A stretch of DNA of 64,000 nucleotides from Slackia faecicanis (GTDB taxonomy: Bacteria > Actinomycetota > Coriobacteriia > Coriobacteriales > Eggerthellaceae). Location: positions 62,001 through 126,000 of the forward strand of contig NZ_QICB01000003.1 of assembly GCF_003725295.1 (NCBI RefSeq), in the 5' to 3' direction. Each line of letters begins with the position of its first letter. The stretch's first letter is position 1. A program made the position numbers and the translations under genes. Below the pieces are notes generated by a model. The model was not told the DNA's origin. It saw nothing but the letters and a program-made list of their open reading frames with translations, and did not search any database. Shown in pieces: positions 1 to 10,209 of the stretch.

Positions 1-1
1 C

Positions 2-1051
2 GGCTACATGGCCGCCGTGGTGAACGATTTCGTCCAGGGCATCGTGATGCTCTTCGGCATCATCGCCGTGATCGCCGCGGTGGTCATGGGCAACGGCGGA
101 TTCAGCGAGGCGCTCGTGTCGCTTTCGCAGGTCCCCGCCGAAAACAGCGCGCTCGAAGGCGCCTTCGTCAGCATGTTCGGCCCCGACCTTCCCAACCTGG
201 TCGGCGTCATCGTGCTCACGAGCCTGGGCACCTGGGGCCTGCCGCAGATGGTGCAGAAGTTCTACGCGATCAAGAGCGGTCCCGCGATCAAGCAGGGCGC
301 GATCATCTCGACCCTGTTCGCCGTAGTGGTGGCAGGAGGCAGCTACTTCCTGGGAGGCTTCGGGCGCCTGTACGGCGACCAGATCGCATACTCCGCCAAC
401 GGGGCGCCCGTCTACGACTCCATCATTCCCACCATGCTTTCGGGGCTGCCCGATATTTTGGTGGGCCTCGTGATCGTGCTGGTGCTTTCCGCTTCCATGA
501 GCACGCTGAGTTCGCTCGTACTGACGTCTTCTTCCACGCTGACGCTCGACCTGCTGAAGGGCAACGTGATCAAGCATATGAGCGAGAAAAACCAGCTTCT
601 GTGGATGCGCGGGCTGCTGGTGCTGTTCGTGGTCGTCTCGGCCGCGATCGCGTTGGTGCAGTACAACAGCTCGATCACGTTCATCGCCCAACTCATGTCG
701 ATCAGCTGGGGCGCGCTGGCGGGCGCGTTTTTGGGCCCGTTTTTCTGGGGCCTGTACAGCAAGCGCGTCAGCAAGGCGGCCGTATGGGCCAGTTTCGTCG
801 TGGGCGTCGGACTGACCGGCGGCAACATGATCGCCGGATTCTTCGGCGCACCGCTGATCGCAAGCCCGATCAACTGCGGCGCGTTGGCCATGGTGCTCTC
901 GATGGCGATCGTGCCGCTCGTGAGCCTTGTCACCAAGCCCGTCGATTTCGACATGGACATCGCGCTGCCCAGCCGCAAAAGCGCCACCGACCGCGAAATC
1001 GAAACCGAGATGCGCGAAGAGCACTTGCCCGAAATGGACCCGACAGCGTAA
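2..1051 (+). CDS. Sodium:solute symporter, SSS family (5' partial)
   Basis: The reading frame is open at the left edge, so the N-terminal transmembrane helices lie outside the window. About 349 residues are visible, made of alternating hydrophobic helices. The stretch LVLSASMSTLSSLVLTSSS, near residue 160 of the fragment, is typical of the SSS transporter core. The tail is charged and cytoplasmic, ending EHLPEMDPTA. The family uses the sodium gradient to import solutes such as proline, pantothenate or other organic acids. The substrate cannot be read from the sequence. The gene converges on the next one with only 8 bp between them, and no terminator is visible there. Confidence 0.88.
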   Translation, partial: GYMAAVVNDFVQGIVMLFGIIAVIAAVVMGNGGFSEALVSLSQVPAENSALEGAFVSMFGPDLPNLVGVIVLTSLGTWGLPQMVQKFYAIKSGPAIKQGAIISTLFAVVVAGGSYFLGGFGRLYGDQIAYSANGAPVYDSIIPTMLSGLPDILVGLVIVLVLSASMSTLSSLVLTSSSTLTLDLLKGNVIKHMSEKNQLLWMRGLLVLFVVVSAAIALVQYNSSITFIAQLMSISWGALAGAFLGPFFWGLYSKRVSKAAVWASFVVGVGLTGGNMIAGFFGAPLIASPINCGALAMVLSMAIVPLVSLVTKPVDFDMDIALPSRKSATDREIETEMREEHLPEMDPTA

Positions 1052-1059
1052 GCGCGGCG

Positions 1060-1893
1060 CTACTGTCCGCCCGCGGCGAGGTAGTCGTCCAAACCCGGTT
1101 TCGCGGATACGTACACGCCGCTTTCGGGGAAGTACGTCAGCCACACCACGCCTTCGGCGCTGACCACGTCGGCAAGACCGGGGCGGTCGTTTTCGGCGAC
1201 ACTGATATGGATCGGTCGATCATCGAGGGTCTTGAACGTCATTTCGAGCGTGCCCTGGCTGAACCCGCTATAACGGCCGGTCGCGCGGTCCTCCTCGACT
1301 TCGGCAAGCCAGCATAGCTCGGTCTGCGGACCGCGCATCAGATCGACCAAGGCGTCTTTGGACTGAATGACGCCGATAGCCAAACTGCCGATCGTAAGCA
1401 GCACGAACAGGGCTGCGATGCCGGCGCTGCCGAGCATGTCGTACGAAACCGGGTGCTTCTTGCGATAGAGGCGATACGACACGGCGACGCCGATGCAGGC
1501 AGCCAAAACCGCGACCAACTTGAGCAAGCGTATAGGCGTCGGCGCGCCCTCGCCGAACGCGACGATCACGCCGAGCGCCACGAAGGCCGAGCCCGCATAG
1601 GCGATGCAAGCCACGGCGAAGCGTGCGACCTCTCGTGCGAACCGTGCCGCAGTTGCCGCAAATCCCGCACCCGCACCGCCCTTACGCTCCTGCGAAGACA
1701 CGACCAGCATAATGGCGAAGCCGACGAACGAAAGGGCGAACAACACGAATCCGGCCGCCATGCACAGATAGCGCACCAGGCCCATATACCCGATGGAAGG
1801 CGCCCACTCCCCTGCGAACAGAATCCCGAACGCCGCAAACAACACTACCAGCGTGACTACGCCAATTACTTTCTTCGACGATGCCGAAACCAT
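1060..1893 (-). CDS. Hypothetical multi-spanning membrane protein
   Basis: 277 residues if translation starts at the ATG preceded by GGAGG; a longer upstream reading has no such site. Five hydrophobic segments in the first ~190 residues suggest an integral membrane domain. A polar C-terminal domain of ~85 residues follows, with motifs such as WLAEVEED and YFPESGVYVSAKPG, and probably lies on one face of the membrane. I do not recognise the family. It is transcribed opposite to the symporter at its 3' side and has no clear operon partner. Confidence 0.7.
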   Translation of the reverse strand: MVSASSKKVIGVVTLVVLFAAFGILFAGEWAPSIGYMGLVRYLCMAAGFVLFALSFVGFAIMLVVSSQERKGGAGAGFAATAARFAREVARFAVACIAYAGSAFVALGVIVAFGEGAPTPIRLLKLVAVLAACIGVAVSYRLYRKKHPVSYDMLGSAGIAALFVLLTIGSLAIGVIQSKDALVDLMRGPQTELCWLAEVEEDRATGRYSGFSQGTLEMTFKTLDDRPIHISVAENDRPGLADVVSAEGVVWLTYFPESGVYVSAKPGLDDYLAAGGQ

Positions 1894-1991
1894 CGCATCC
1901 TCCGCTCTCGCGCCGCAACCGTCAGCGCGCGATGCACGTGACGCAGCGCATCGTATCATGCGGCCGTAAAGCGAATCGAGAACCCTGCGAC

Positions 1992-2035
1992 AAAAAAGAT
2001 GGGCGGGCGCGGAAACATTCCCGCACCCGCCCATC
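1992..2035 (-). terminator. Rho-independent terminator
   Basis: Perfect 10-bp arms GATGGGCGGG and CCCGCCCATC are followed on the minus strand by a run of six T. It ends transcription of the Lys-rich small protein gene just upstream. Confidence 0.85.
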
Positions 2036-2053
2036 GCGGCGCCGACGAAACGC

Positions 2054-2374
2054 CTAAGCCGCCGCTTCGCCCATCAAGCGCTCGCGCTTCTTGCGCGCCA
2101 CGGCGCGGCCCTTGCCGCACTTCGGCTTGGAAAGCGGGCAATGCTTGCTGCAGCACGGACATGTGCCCAGGTTGAGCTGAAACGATGCGGCGCTCGACGC
2201 GGCGGCGACCTTGTTCGCCTTCGCAGCCTTGGGCGGCTTCGACTTGCCGGACGAAAGCTTCTTCGCAAGCTTCTTGGCCGCCTTGCGCACGGCCTTCTCC
2301 TGCTTTTTTTCCTGCTTCTTCAACTGCTTTTTCGAAAGCTTCTTTTTGGCGGCGTTCTTTTTCTTGTCAGACAT
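2054..2374 (-). CDS. Small Lys/Ala-rich protein with a Cys/His cluster
   Basis: 106 residues from an ATG preceded by AAGGAG at good spacing. The first ~60 residues are a highly basic Lys/Ala/Gln coiled-coil-like stretch. The C-terminal part contains CPCCSKHCPLSKPKCGKG, with five Cys and one His in 18 residues, which could bind zinc or a metal cluster. The basic tail suggests nucleic acid or ribosome association, but that is inference. I do not recognise a named family. The gene is single, with its own terminator and an AT-rich upstream region around 2420-2455 that probably carries its promoter. Confidence 0.65.
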   Translation of the reverse strand: MSDKKKNAAKKKLSKKQLKKQEKKQEKAVRKAAKKLAKKLSSGKSKPPKAAKANKVAAASSAASFQLNLGTCPCCSKHCPLSKPKCGKGRAVARKKRERLMGEAAA

Positions 2375-2461
2375 GGCTGGCTCCTTCTTGCTTTTCGCCG
2401 CCATCATAACCGATAAACGTTACAAAGTTAGTATCAATTAACTTTTTCCAAAACGTTTTTC

Positions 2462-2536
2462 GGCAGCCGAAGCGGACGACTCCGTCGGCTGCCATGAAAC
2501 GAAAGCGGGGCCGGAACCTCACGTTCCAGCCCCGCT
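2462..2536 (-). terminator. Two consecutive hairpins downstream of the activase gene
   Basis: One hairpin has 14-nt arms (2504-2517 with 2523-2536, one wobble) and is followed on the minus strand by TTTCGTTTC. A second has 9-bp arms GGCAGCCGA and TCGGCTGCC (2462-2470, 2485-2493). Together they fit transcription termination after the large gene at 2653-7383. Confidence 0.65.
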
Positions 2537-2652
2537 CGACCATCTATAGACGCCCCGCATAGACGTGCGCTTGCGGCGCGACACGCAAACTCGCGGCATA
2601 CGCGCAGTGCGGCGCGCGCTCACGCCCCAACGTGCACTCGCAGCGCACCGCG

Positions 2653-5600
2653 CTATCGTTCGGTGCGGCTTTCCTGCACCTCGAACGCGCCCACTTCCTC
2701 GGCGGCTGCGCAACCGCACGAACAGCCCGCGGTCGCATCGGCGGCAGCCTTGTCGGCCGCACGCGCCACGTCGCGCATGCGGCGCGCCTCGGCCTCTTTG
2801 CCTTCAAGGTTCGCCTTCGCCACGCTGATCATCAGCTTGATGCGGTTGAGCTGATTCACCTCGGAAGCGCCAGGGTCGTAATCGACCGCCACGATGTTGC
2901 TCTCGGGATACCTGCGACGCAACTCCTTGATCACGGCCTTGCCCACCACATGGTTCGGCAGGCACGCGAACGGCTGGGTGCACACCACGTTGGGCGCACC
3001 CGTGCGAATGAGCTCCACCATCTCGGCGGTCAAAAGCCAGCCTTCGCCCATCGAATTGCACAGGCTCAGAATCTCGCTCGCATAGCCCGCCAGCTCGTAG
3101 ATGTCGGCCGGCGGCTCGAAGCGATGCGACGCGCGCAACGCGTCGTTGACCGGCTTGCGGAATTTGTCGATGGCGGCCAGCGCGATGCGGCTTCCAAGCG
3201 CACTTTTCGCAGAACGGCCCAGCGGATCTTTCTGGAAGATGGCGCCCGCGAGACCGAACAGGAAGAACTCCGTCAAGCCCGGCACCACGGCCTCGCAGCC
3301 CTCACGCTCGATCACATCCACGATCTGGTTATTCGCCGTGGGATGGAACTTCACCAAGATCTCGCCCACCACGCCCACGCGCGGCTTGCTGCCCTCGCCC
3401 ACCAGCGGCAACGTGTCGAAATCTTCCACGATCTGACGCACAGTGCGCTTCCATTCGCTGCGCGAAAGGCCCGCAGCCAGCTGGCGCTTGCACTCGCCCA
3501 TCCAATGGTCGAACAGCCTCTGCGCGGCGCCGGCTTCGGCCTCGTACGGACGCGTGCGATACAGGCACATCATCAGCAGGTCGCCGTAGAGCACGCCGTA
3601 CACCGCCTGCAGCAGCATCTTCGGCGTGACCTCGAAGCCGGGATTGCTTTCCTCGAGCTTCTTGAACGACAGCGAAATCACGGGGATATGCCCCAAGCCC
3701 GCCGCCGCCAGCGCCTTGCGGATCAGCGCGATGTAGTTGGTGGCGCGGCAGCCGCCACCCGTCTGCGTGATGATCACGGCCAGCTTGTCGGTATCGTAGC
3801 GGCCGCTGGTCACAGCCTCCATGATTTGGCCCGTCACCAGGATGGACGGATAGCAGATGTCGTTGTTGACGTACTTCAGGCCGGCATCCACCGCGCCGTG
3901 GTCAACGCTGGGCAGAAGCTCGAAGTTGTAGCCGTTCTTGCGGAAGATCTCCACCAGCAGGTCGAAGTGGATCGGCGCCATCTGCGGGCACAGAATGGTG
4001 TAGCCGGCCTCTTTCATCTCCTTGGTGAACTGGACCTTCTCGAACTCGGTGGACGCGCACGCACGCTGCTTGATCAACGCGTCGGCCTGCGCCACCACGC
4101 GCGCGGCCTCGGCCTCGGTCATGCCCGTCTTATTGTCCATGCGGATCTTGGCATGGCGCGCATGCTCTTTCATCTCGTCTTCGGGAACGGCCGCCTCGGT
4201 GCTGTATTCCTTGTTCATGGCGACCGTCGGGCATGCCAGCGGACCACGCTCGGCTTCGGCGCGCTCGTCGGCCTTGTCCTTGAGCGCCGCCAGCAGCGAA
4301 CGCACGCGGATGCGCGCGGCGCCCAGGTTGGACACCTCGTCGATTTTGAGCACGGTGTACACCTTGCCCGACGCCTCCAGAATTTCTTGCACCTGGTCGG
4401 TGGTCAGCGCGTCCAGGCCGCATCCGAAGCTGTTCAGCTGGATCAGGTCGAGGTCGTCGCGCTGCGTGGCCACCTTGGCGGCGGCGTACAGACGCGTGTG
4501 ATACATCCACTGGTCCACCACGCGAATCGGACGTTCCAGCGTGCCCAGATGCGCGATGGAATCTTCCGTGAGCACCGCCAGGCCGAAGCTGGTCAAAAGC
4601 TCGGGAATGGCGTGGTTGATTTCGGGGTCGTTGTGATACGGGCGGCCCGCCAGCACGATGCCGTGCGTGCCGGTCTCCTCCATCCAGCGCAGCGTTTCTT
4701 CGCCCTTGGCGCGAATGTCGTCTTTGAACGCCATATCCTCGGCCCACGCGGCCTCAACCGCATCGGCCACCTCGGCGCGCGTAGGCGCGTCGGCATGGCG
4801 GCACGTGGCCTCGACGAAGTTCTCGTACAACTCCACGAACAGGCGCTCTTTAAGCTTGTCTTTCTGGTCGTAGGGAAGCCACGGGTTCAAGAACTTCGCA
4901 TCGGACGTGCGCAGCTCGTCGATGTTCAGGCGCAGCGCCTCGGAATAGCTGGCCACGATCGGGCAGTTGAAGTGATTGCCAGCGCCCGCGTCTTCCTGGC
5001 GCTCCCACTTGGCGCACGGCATCCAGATGAAATCGACGCCCTTTTCCAGCAGGTTCATCACGTGACCGTGCGAGAGCTTGGCCGGATAGCACACGCTTTC
5101 GGACGGCATGCTCTCGATGCCCGCGTCGTAAGTCTTTTTGGACGAAGCGTCGGAAAGCACCACGCGATAGCCCAGCTTCGTGAAGAAGGTGAACCAGAAC
5201 GGATAGTTTTCGTACATGTTCAGCGCGCGCGGAATACCCACCGTGCCGCGCGGGGCCGCTTCGGCGGCAAGCGGCTCGTAGCCGAACAGGCGACGGCTCT
5301 TGTACTCGAACAGATTCGGCACGTTGGACGTCTCGCCCAGCACACCCGCGCCCTTTTCGCAGCGGTTGCCCGTGATGAAGCGGCGATGCTTGCCGGTGTT
5401 CTCGTCCACGCCGAAATCGTTCACCGTGAGCAGGCAGTGGTTGGAACACGCTTTGCAGCGCACGGTTTTATGCGTGGGTTCGAGCGCCTGGATGCGTTCG
5501 AGCGAAAGCATGCCGGACACGGGATGCTCGCCCTTCGCGCGGTCGCGCGCCAGAAGCGCGGCGCCGTATGCGCCCATGTTGCCCGCGATGTCGGGGCGCA

Positions 5601-7383
5601 CGGCGTTCGTGCCCGAAAGCTGCTCGAAAGCGCGCAGCACGGCATCGTTCAAAAACGTGCCGCCCTGCACGATCACCTTATCGCCCACCTCGCGCGGGTC
5701 GCGGATCTTGATCACCTTGAACAGCGCGTTCTTGACCACCGAAATGGCCAGGCCGGCGGCGATATCGCCCACCGTGGCGCCTTCTTTTTGCGCTTGCTTC
5801 ACGCGGCTGTTCATGAACACCGTGCAGCGGCTGCCCAAATCGACCGGATGCTTGGCGGCGTTGGCCGTCTTAGCGAACTCGGTGACGTCCAGATTCAAGC
5901 CGCTGGCGAAGCTTTCGATGAAGCTGCCGCAGCCCGACGAGCACGCCTCGTTGAGCATGATGTGGTCGATCACGCCGTCGCGCACGCGCAAGCACTTCAT
6001 ATCCTGGCCGCCGATGTCCAAGATGAACTCGACGCCCGGCAGCATTTCCTGCGCACCGCGCAGATGCGCAACCGTTTCGATTTCGCCGGAATCGACGCGC
6101 AAAGCCTCGAGCAACAGCGCTTCGCCGTAGCCGGTCACGGTGGCATGGCCGATCGTCACGAACGGCTCGCCCGTCGTGGCGTCCACCGGCAGCGCGCCGT
6201 ACATATCGGCGATCGCACGCTTGGCCGTGCCCAGCACGTCGCCTTTGTTGTTGCAATACGAGCTCCACAGAAGTTCGCCGTCTTCGCCGATCAGCGCGGC
6301 CTTGAACGTGGTGGAGCCGGCGTCGATGCCCAAATAGGCGGTGCCGGTATAGGCCATCAGGTCGCCGCGCGCCACTTTCTCGCGATCGTGGCGGGCCTTG
6401 AACTCGGCGAATTCTTCTTCGTTTGCGAACAACGGGTCCAGGCGCACCACTTCGCTGCCCTGGATGTCGCCCAGGTTGCGCAGGCGCCCCAGCACGTCGG
6501 ACAGAAGCTCCGCCTTGCCCTGCGCGCCGCACAGCGCGGCGCCGCACGCCACGAACAGATGCGCGTTTTCGGGACGGATGGCATGCTCGTCGTCCAACCC
6601 GAGCGTTTCGCAGAAACGTTTATCCAGCTCGGAAAGGTATTGAAGCGGGCCGCCCAAAAGCGCCACGTTGCCGCGGATGGGGCGGCCGCACGCCAGGCCC
6701 GAGATGGTCTGCGTGACCACGGCCTGGAAAATGGACGCCGCGATGTCTTCCTTGCGCGCGCCCTCGTTGAGCAGCGGCTGCACGTCGGTCTTCGCGAACA
6801 CGCCGCAGCGGCTCGCGATCGGATAGATCGCGGTATGGCTTTTCGCCAGCTCGTTCAAACCGCCCGCGTCGGTGTCGAGCAACGCGGCCATCTGGTCGAT
6901 GAACGCGCCCGTGCCGCCCGCGCACGTGCCGTTCATGCGCTGTTCGATGCCGTTGTCGAAGTAGATGATCTTGGCGTCTTCGCCGCCCAGCTCGATCACC
7001 ACGTCGGTCTGGGGAATGAAGGTCTCCACCGCGGTCTTGGAGGCGATGACCTCCTGCACGAATTCGATGCCCAGCCACTGGGCCAAAAGCAGGCCGCCCG
7101 AGCCCGTGATCGCGATCGTCATAGGAGTGTCGGGATAGCGCTCGGCCGCCTCCTGCACCACTTCCACGATGGTGGCGCGAATGTCGGCGTGATGGCGGCG
7201 GTAGCAGGAATACAGGACGTCACGGTTGTCGTCGAGAACGGCCACCTTGACCGTAGTGGAGCCGACGTCGATGCCGATATGCAAAGGCGAAGCATCCGCA
7301 GCGCGTGCGATCTGCGCGGCGCGCGCCTCCCCTTCGACGGCCGCGTTGTTCGCAACCCGGGCTTTCATAGTTTCGGCAGCCAT
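2653..7383 (-). CDS. Acyl-CoA dehydratase activase-related giant protein (two BadF/HgdC domains plus HgdB-like region)
   Basis: 1576 residues. The start is the ATG 7 nt after AAGGAGAG. Two ASKHA-fold ATPase domains of the BadF/BadG/BcrA/HgdC type lie in tandem: [17 protein letters not shown] near residue 35 and [17 protein letters not shown] near 345. Each has a Cys motif expected to hold a bridging [4Fe-4S] cluster ([13 protein letters not shown] and [14 protein letters not shown]). A DUF2229-like region follows, then a C-terminal region resembling HgdB-type dehydratase subunits, and a Cys-rich tail (GCSCGC). Known relatives activate 2-hydroxyacyl-CoA dehydratases by ATP-driven electron transfer; the role of the giant fused form is not settled. 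It lies 35 bp downstream of a TetR gene on the same strand, so the two are probably co-transcribed. Confidence 0.88.
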   Translation of the reverse strand: MAAETMKARVANNAAVEGEARAAQIARAADASPLHIGIDVGSTTVKVAVLDDNRDVLYSCYRRHHADIRATIVEVVQEAAERYPDTPMTIAITGSGGLLLAQWLGIEFVQEVIASKTAVETFIPQTDVVIELGGEDAKIIYFDNGIEQRMNGTCAGGTGAFIDQMAALLDTDAGGLNELAKSHTAIYPIASRCGVFAKTDVQPLLNEGARKEDIAASIFQAVVTQTISGLACGRPIRGNVALLGGPLQYLSELDKRFCETLGLDDEHAIRPENAHLFVACGAALCGAQGKAELLSDVLGRLRNLGDIQGSEVVRLDPLFANEEEFAEFKARHDREKVARGDLMAYTGTAYLGIDAGSTTFKAALIGEDGELLWSSYCNNKGDVLGTAKRAIADMYGALPVDATTGEPFVTIGHATVTGYGEALLLEALRVDSGEIETVAHLRGAQEMLPGVEFILDIGGQDMKCLRVRDGVIDHIMLNEACSSGCGSFIESFASGLNLDVTEFAKTANAAKHPVDLGSRCTVFMNSRVKQAQKEGATVGDIAAGLAISVVKNALFKVIKIRDPREVGDKVIVQGGTFLNDAVLRAFEQLSGTNAVRPDIAGNMGAYGAALLARDRAKGEHPVSGMLSLERIQALEPTHKTVRCKACSNHCLLTVNDFGVDENTGKHRRFITGNRCEKGAGVLGETSNVPNLFEYKSRRLFGYEPLAAEAAPRGTVGIPRALNMYENYPFWFTFFTKLGYRVVLSDASSKKTYDAGIESMPSESVCYPAKLSHGHVMNLLEKGVDFIWMPCAKWERQEDAGAGNHFNCPIVASYSEALRLNIDELRTSDAKFLNPWLPYDQKDKLKERLFVELYENFVEATCRHADAPTRAEVADAVEAAWAEDMAFKDDIRAKGEETLRWMEETGTHGIVLAGRPYHNDPEINHAIPELLTSFGLAVLTEDSIAHLGTLERPIRVVDQWMYHTRLYAAAKVATQRDDLDLIQLNSFGCGLDALTTDQVQEILEASGKVYTVLKIDEVSNLGAARIRVRSLLAALKDKADERAEAERGPLACPTVAMNKEYSTEAAVPEDEMKEHARHAKIRMDNKTGMTEAEAARVVAQADALIKQRACASTEFEKVQFTKEMKEAGYTILCPQMAPIHFDLLVEIFRKNGYNFELLPSVDHGAVDAGLKYVNNDICYPSILVTGQIMEAVTSGRYDTDKLAVIITQTGGGCRATNYIALIRKALAAAGLGHIPVISLSFKKLEESNPGFEVTPKMLLQAVYGVLYGDLLMMCLYRTRPYEAEAGAAQRLFDHWMGECKRQLAAGLSRSEWKRTVRQIVEDFDTLPLVGEGSKPRVGVVGEILVKFHPTANNQIVDVIEREGCEAVVPGLTEFFLFGLAGAIFQKDPLGRSAKSALGSRIALAAIDKFRKPVNDALRASHRFEPPADIYELAGYASEILSLCNSMGEGWLLTAEMVELIRTGAPNVVCTQPFACLPNHVVGKAVIKELRRRYPESNIVAVDYDPGASEVNQLNRIKLMISVAKANLEGKEAEARRMRDVARAADKAAADATAGCSCGCAAAEEVGAFEVQESRTER

Positions 7384-7418
7384 GATGCTCTCCTTTTGAA
7401 TCATGGTGGTTCCTTATC

Positions 7419-8177
7419 CTAAAGCTTGATCGATTCGCCCGGCTTGATGAAGAACAGGCGAACGGCGATGAGCGCCATTTCTTCCGAGCTTTCCTGCATG
7501 CCCGTTTCGATCCAACGGACGATCACGGAAACGTAGGCGCCCGCGAAATAGGCGATGTAGTAATTGACGAACGGCGTGGGGTCTTCGCGGTACTGCTCGT
7601 GCAGAAGCGACATGATCAGCTTGCTGCACACCGCTTCGCGCAGGCGCGGGCCGAATCGCACGTCGCCTCCGGGGCCGAGCACCGCGTGGAAGAACTCGCC
7701 TTCCTTGCGCACGTAGTCGAACAGCTCCACCAACACCGGAAGCGGCTTTTTGAGCATGCGGTAATGCATGAGCTCCACGATCGAAATCTCGCTCATCTTG
7801 CGGCTGAAATCGTCGAGCTCGGCCAGAACCTCGTCCTCAAACGCCTGCAGAAGGGCGTCTTTGTCTTTGAAATGATTGTAGAACGTGCCGCGGTTGAGGC
7901 CCGCGCGCTGGCAGAGGTCGTTCACGGTGAAGCCGTCGAAGCCGCGCTCTTCCATGAGTTCTATCAAGGCTTCGCGCAACGCCGCCCTGGAACGCGCGAT
8001 ACGCGGGTCGCAGGGCGCGGGGCATTCCGTGCGAGTGCGGGAAGAAGGTTCGGGCGCGGAACATGCGCGCGATTCCTCGGCCACGGGCGCGTTCGAGCTT
8101 TTCCTTTTGGCGCTTTTAAGAGAAATTGCCGCCAAACCGATCGACTCACCTTTCATTTTGCTTATGCCATCAGGCAT
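7419..8177 (-). CDS. TetR/AcrR-family transcriptional regulator
   Basis: 252 residues from the ATG at 8177; an in-frame ATG at 8156 and a TTG at 8186 are alternatives, and none has a strong ribosome site. After a ~55-residue unstructured Ser/Pro/Arg-rich extension comes a TetR DNA-binding domain, with helix-turn-helix FTVNDLCQRAGLNRGTFYNHF. The C-terminal ligand domain contains YYIAYFAGAYVSVIVRW, like the TetR C-terminal domain of DhaS-type regulators. It is the first gene of an apparent two-gene operon with the dehydratase-activase protein, and its upstream region carries operator-like palindromes. It probably represses its own operon in response to a small molecule that cannot be identified here. 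Confidence 0.85.
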   Translation of the reverse strand: MPDGISKMKGESIGLAAISLKSAKRKSSNAPVAEESRACSAPEPSSRTRTECPAPCDPRIARSRAALREALIELMEERGFDGFTVNDLCQRAGLNRGTFYNHFKDKDALLQAFEDEVLAELDDFSRKMSEISIVELMHYRMLKKPLPVLVELFDYVRKEGEFFHAVLGPGGDVRFGPRLREAVCSKLIMSLLHEQYREDPTPFVNYYIAYFAGAYVSVIVRWIETGMQESSEEMALIAVRLFFIKPGESIKL

Positions 8178-8178
8178 T

Positions 8179-8214
8179 TTGAACAAGTTGACCAGTAATG
8201 AACACTTTGTTCAA
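8179..8214. promoter_or_regulatory. TetR-type operator palindromes
   Basis: TGAACA-CTT-TGTTCA at 8199-8213 is a perfect 15-bp palindrome. A second, imperfect copy (TGAACA-AGT-TGACCA) begins at 8180. TTGAACAA (8179-8186) and TTGTTCAA (8207-8214) also form a larger inverted repeat. The site lies directly upstream of the TetR start, as expected for autoregulation. Confidence 0.6.
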
Positions 8215-8332
8215 TAGGGCGTATTGTATAACCGCGGCATACGGCGGGCAACACAGCGCCGGCAAAACGGCCGTATTTTTACATTCGAACCGGAGGTGCG
8301 TAAAATCGGCGCACGACACAGCACGTGAGCGC

Positions 8333-8360
8333 AAAAAAGCGCGCCTGGACGGCGCGCCTT
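8333..8360 (-). terminator. Rho-independent terminator of the yqhA-like gene
   Basis: 10-nt arms AAAGCGCGCC and GGCGCGCCTT flank a 4-nt loop, with a run of six T on the minus strand. Confidence 0.85.
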
Positions 8361-8387
8361 GCGGGTCGGTTTTCTTTTCAGCGACGA

Positions 8388-9038
8388 TCATTTGTCGCGA
8401 TCATGGCTATTGTGGGCCACCATGACATAGCGCACGAAATACGCAAGCGTCAGCACCACCGCGCCGATGCCGATGCCCGTCAGCAGCAGGTCGATCGGCT
8501 CGGTACCGTGGATTAACAGGCCCAGGAAGTACACGCCCATTACCACCACGATCACGCCGACCAGCTTTTCCTTCAGGTCGTCCAGATTGCGGATCTGCAG
8601 CCAGGAGGGCATGTCGATGCCATCGTCGACGAACAGCGAATACAAGCCCACCGACATGATATAGAGCACCACGGCAAGCAGGAAGAAGTCGGCGAACTCG
8701 ATGTAATCAACCAGCATGTCCTGCATTTCGAGCCTGCCGCACGCCGCCTCGAACGTCACCATGACGGTGGATATCAGCGTGGAAATGGTAAGCGCCATGG
8801 ATGAGATGAACAATCCGACGCTAGGCACGATGGCCATGAAGCGCGAGTAGCCCACCAGCTTGCGCTCGCGGCGCCTTCCGCGGCTTTCCTCGGGAATCTG
8901 CGGCTCGTCGGCGTGCGACGAGGGGGCTTCGGATGCAGCGCCCTGAGGTGCTGTCGGCCTTTCCAGGGCGGTCTCCTGCGCTGCGGGGGCCGCGGCGCGA
9001 TCGGCGTCGATACGGTTCGGGCGAATGTCGTCGGACAT
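8388..9038 (-). CDS. YqhA/UPF0114-family membrane protein
   Basis: 216 residues from an ATG preceded by AGGAGG. The first ~60 residues are a low-complexity, Ala/Pro/Glu-rich cytoplasmic extension not seen in the short E. coli YqhA. The rest matches the UPF0114 pattern: a YSRFMAIVPSVGLFISSMAL first helix, a DFFLLAVVLYIMSVGLYSLF helix, the cytoplasmic motif LQIRNLDDLKEKLVGVIVVVM and a final GIGAVVLTLAYFVRYVM helix. The biochemical function of the family is unknown. It is a single gene between its own terminator and the surface-protein locus. Confidence 0.8.
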   Translation of the reverse strand: MSDDIRPNRIDADRAAAPAAQETALERPTAPQGAASEAPSSHADEPQIPEESRGRRRERKLVGYSRFMAIVPSVGLFISSMALTISTLISTVMVTFEAACGRLEMQDMLVDYIEFADFFLLAVVLYIMSVGLYSLFVDDGIDMPSWLQIRNLDDLKEKLVGVIVVVMGVYFLGLLIHGTEPIDLLLTGIGIGAVVLTLAYFVRYVMVAHNSHDRDK

Positions 9039-9232
9039 GGCGCCTCCTGTTCTTCGTGCGGAGAAAACGGGCGCATGCCCGCAATGGTCGTAACGCGGGG
9101 CGCCCGCAAAGCGAAGCCGCGAAACGCGGCCGAAAACGCCCTTTGCCGCATCATTGTATCCCCGACGCGGCGTTCAGGCCACAAAACGGCCGATTGTGGG
9201 CATGACGTTGCTTTCGAACGGCCGGCGAAACG

Positions 9233-9268
9233 CAGGAATGCGAACGACCGAAGCCGTCCGCATTCCTC
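9233..9268 (-). terminator. Hairpin ending the surface-protein locus
   Basis: Arms AGGAATGCG and CGCATTCCT (9234-9242, 9259-9267) with further internal pairing around a TTCG loop, just beyond the last gene of the locus. No T run follows, so termination strength is uncertain. Confidence 0.55.
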
Positions 9269-9296
9269 GATGCGCCCGCATGCCAAGCGCCGCGCC

Positions 9297-10199
9297 TTAG
9301 CGCTTCTTGCTGCTCCTCAAGCGGATGATCGCGATGATCGCCAGCGCCGCAGCCACAATGCCCGCGATGGCGAACACGGCGGCCGTGACGGCCGATACGT
9401 CGTTGGTCTTGCTTAAAAGATCGCTCAACGTGGCCGAAACCGTGGTTCCGCCTGAACCGTCGGCGCCGCCCAAACCTGCGTCAGCGCCGCCGCCCGTGCC
9501 GTCAGGGCCTGCGGGGCTATCGGGCCCGCCAGGTTGGTCGGGATCGACGGGCTGGTCGGGGTCGACCGGTTTGTCAGGGTCCACCGGCTTGTCGGGATCG
9601 ACCGGCTTATCCGGGTCGACGGGCCTGTCGGGATCCACCGGCTTGTCGGGGCCCGTCCCGCCGCCTTCTTCCTGGGCGATGAACACCCATTCAGGCGCAT
9701 ACGCCTGGTTCTGGTATTCGTTGCCGAAACTCGTCGGAACGCTCAGCTCGATACGCAGCGGCATGGAGCCGTCGCTCGGAAACGTCGCGATTTTCGCGGC
9801 GGGCTTGCCCTGATCGGCGATGTCTCCCAGAACGCCTTCGGCAAGCACGGTTTCCTGAGCATCCGCAGAAGCGGTTTCGACCACCTTGAACGGCACTGCG
9901 GCCAAACCATGAAGCGTCGCTTCATCGGCCTTAACGCGCAGATACACCGTCACCTCTCGACCCACGTGGCGCGCGTCGAGGGAAAACTCCTGCGTCAGCG
10001 AATCGCCCGGCATGGCCTCGGAGAAGTTCGCCAGAACGTCGACGGCCTGCAGGTTCTCGCCATGCCACTCCTTCGCCGCGCCGTCGTACACCACGGCAGG
10101 CCCGCCATCGGCCGGAGCGGCGAACGCAACGGCGGGCATCACGCAGGCAAGCGCACAGGCGCAAACGGCAAGAGCCCTTGCAAGAAGCTTCTTCATCAT
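9297..10199 (-). CDS. Surface protein with Pro-Asp repeat spacer and degenerate wall-sorting tail
   Basis: 300 residues from the first of two adjacent ATGs, 6 nt after AGGAGG. A Sec signal peptide spans residues ~1-27 ([25 protein letters not shown]). A globular domain of ~170 residues follows, then about nine copies of a PDKPVDPD-like repeat that would form a stiff wall-spanning stalk. The C-terminus has LLSKTND, a hydrophobic helix and the tail RSSKKR, the layout of a sortase signal in which SKTND replaces the usual LPxTG-like motif. It is the last gene of the locus, 10 bp after the preceding TasA-like gene. It may anchor the structure to the wall or the membrane. Confidence 0.75.
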   Translation of the reverse strand: MMKKLLARALAVCACALACVMPAVAFAAPADGGPAVVYDGAAKEWHGENLQAVDVLANFSEAMPGDSLTQEFSLDARHVGREVTVYLRVKADEATLHGLAAVPFKVVETASADAQETVLAEGVLGDIADQGKPAAKIATFPSDGSMPLRIELSVPTSFGNEYQNQAYAPEWVFIAQEEGGGTGPDKPVDPDRPVDPDKPVDPDKPVDPDKPVDPDQPVDPDQPGGPDSPAGPDGTGGGADAGLGGADGSGGTTVSATLSDLLSKTNDVSAVTAAVFAIAGIVAAALAIIAIIRLRSSKKR

Positions 10200-10209
10200 G
10201 TGCGCCCTC

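Noticed and set aside
2632-7422. 1596-codon open frame on the plus strand
   Set aside because: It is the antisense shadow of the dehydratase-activase gene in GC-rich DNA; the product is His/Arg/Ala-rich with no domain or ribosome site.
9534-9660. CRISPR-like short repeats
   Set aside because: The repeats encode the PDKPVDPD stalk of a surface protein, with a coding period and no spacers.
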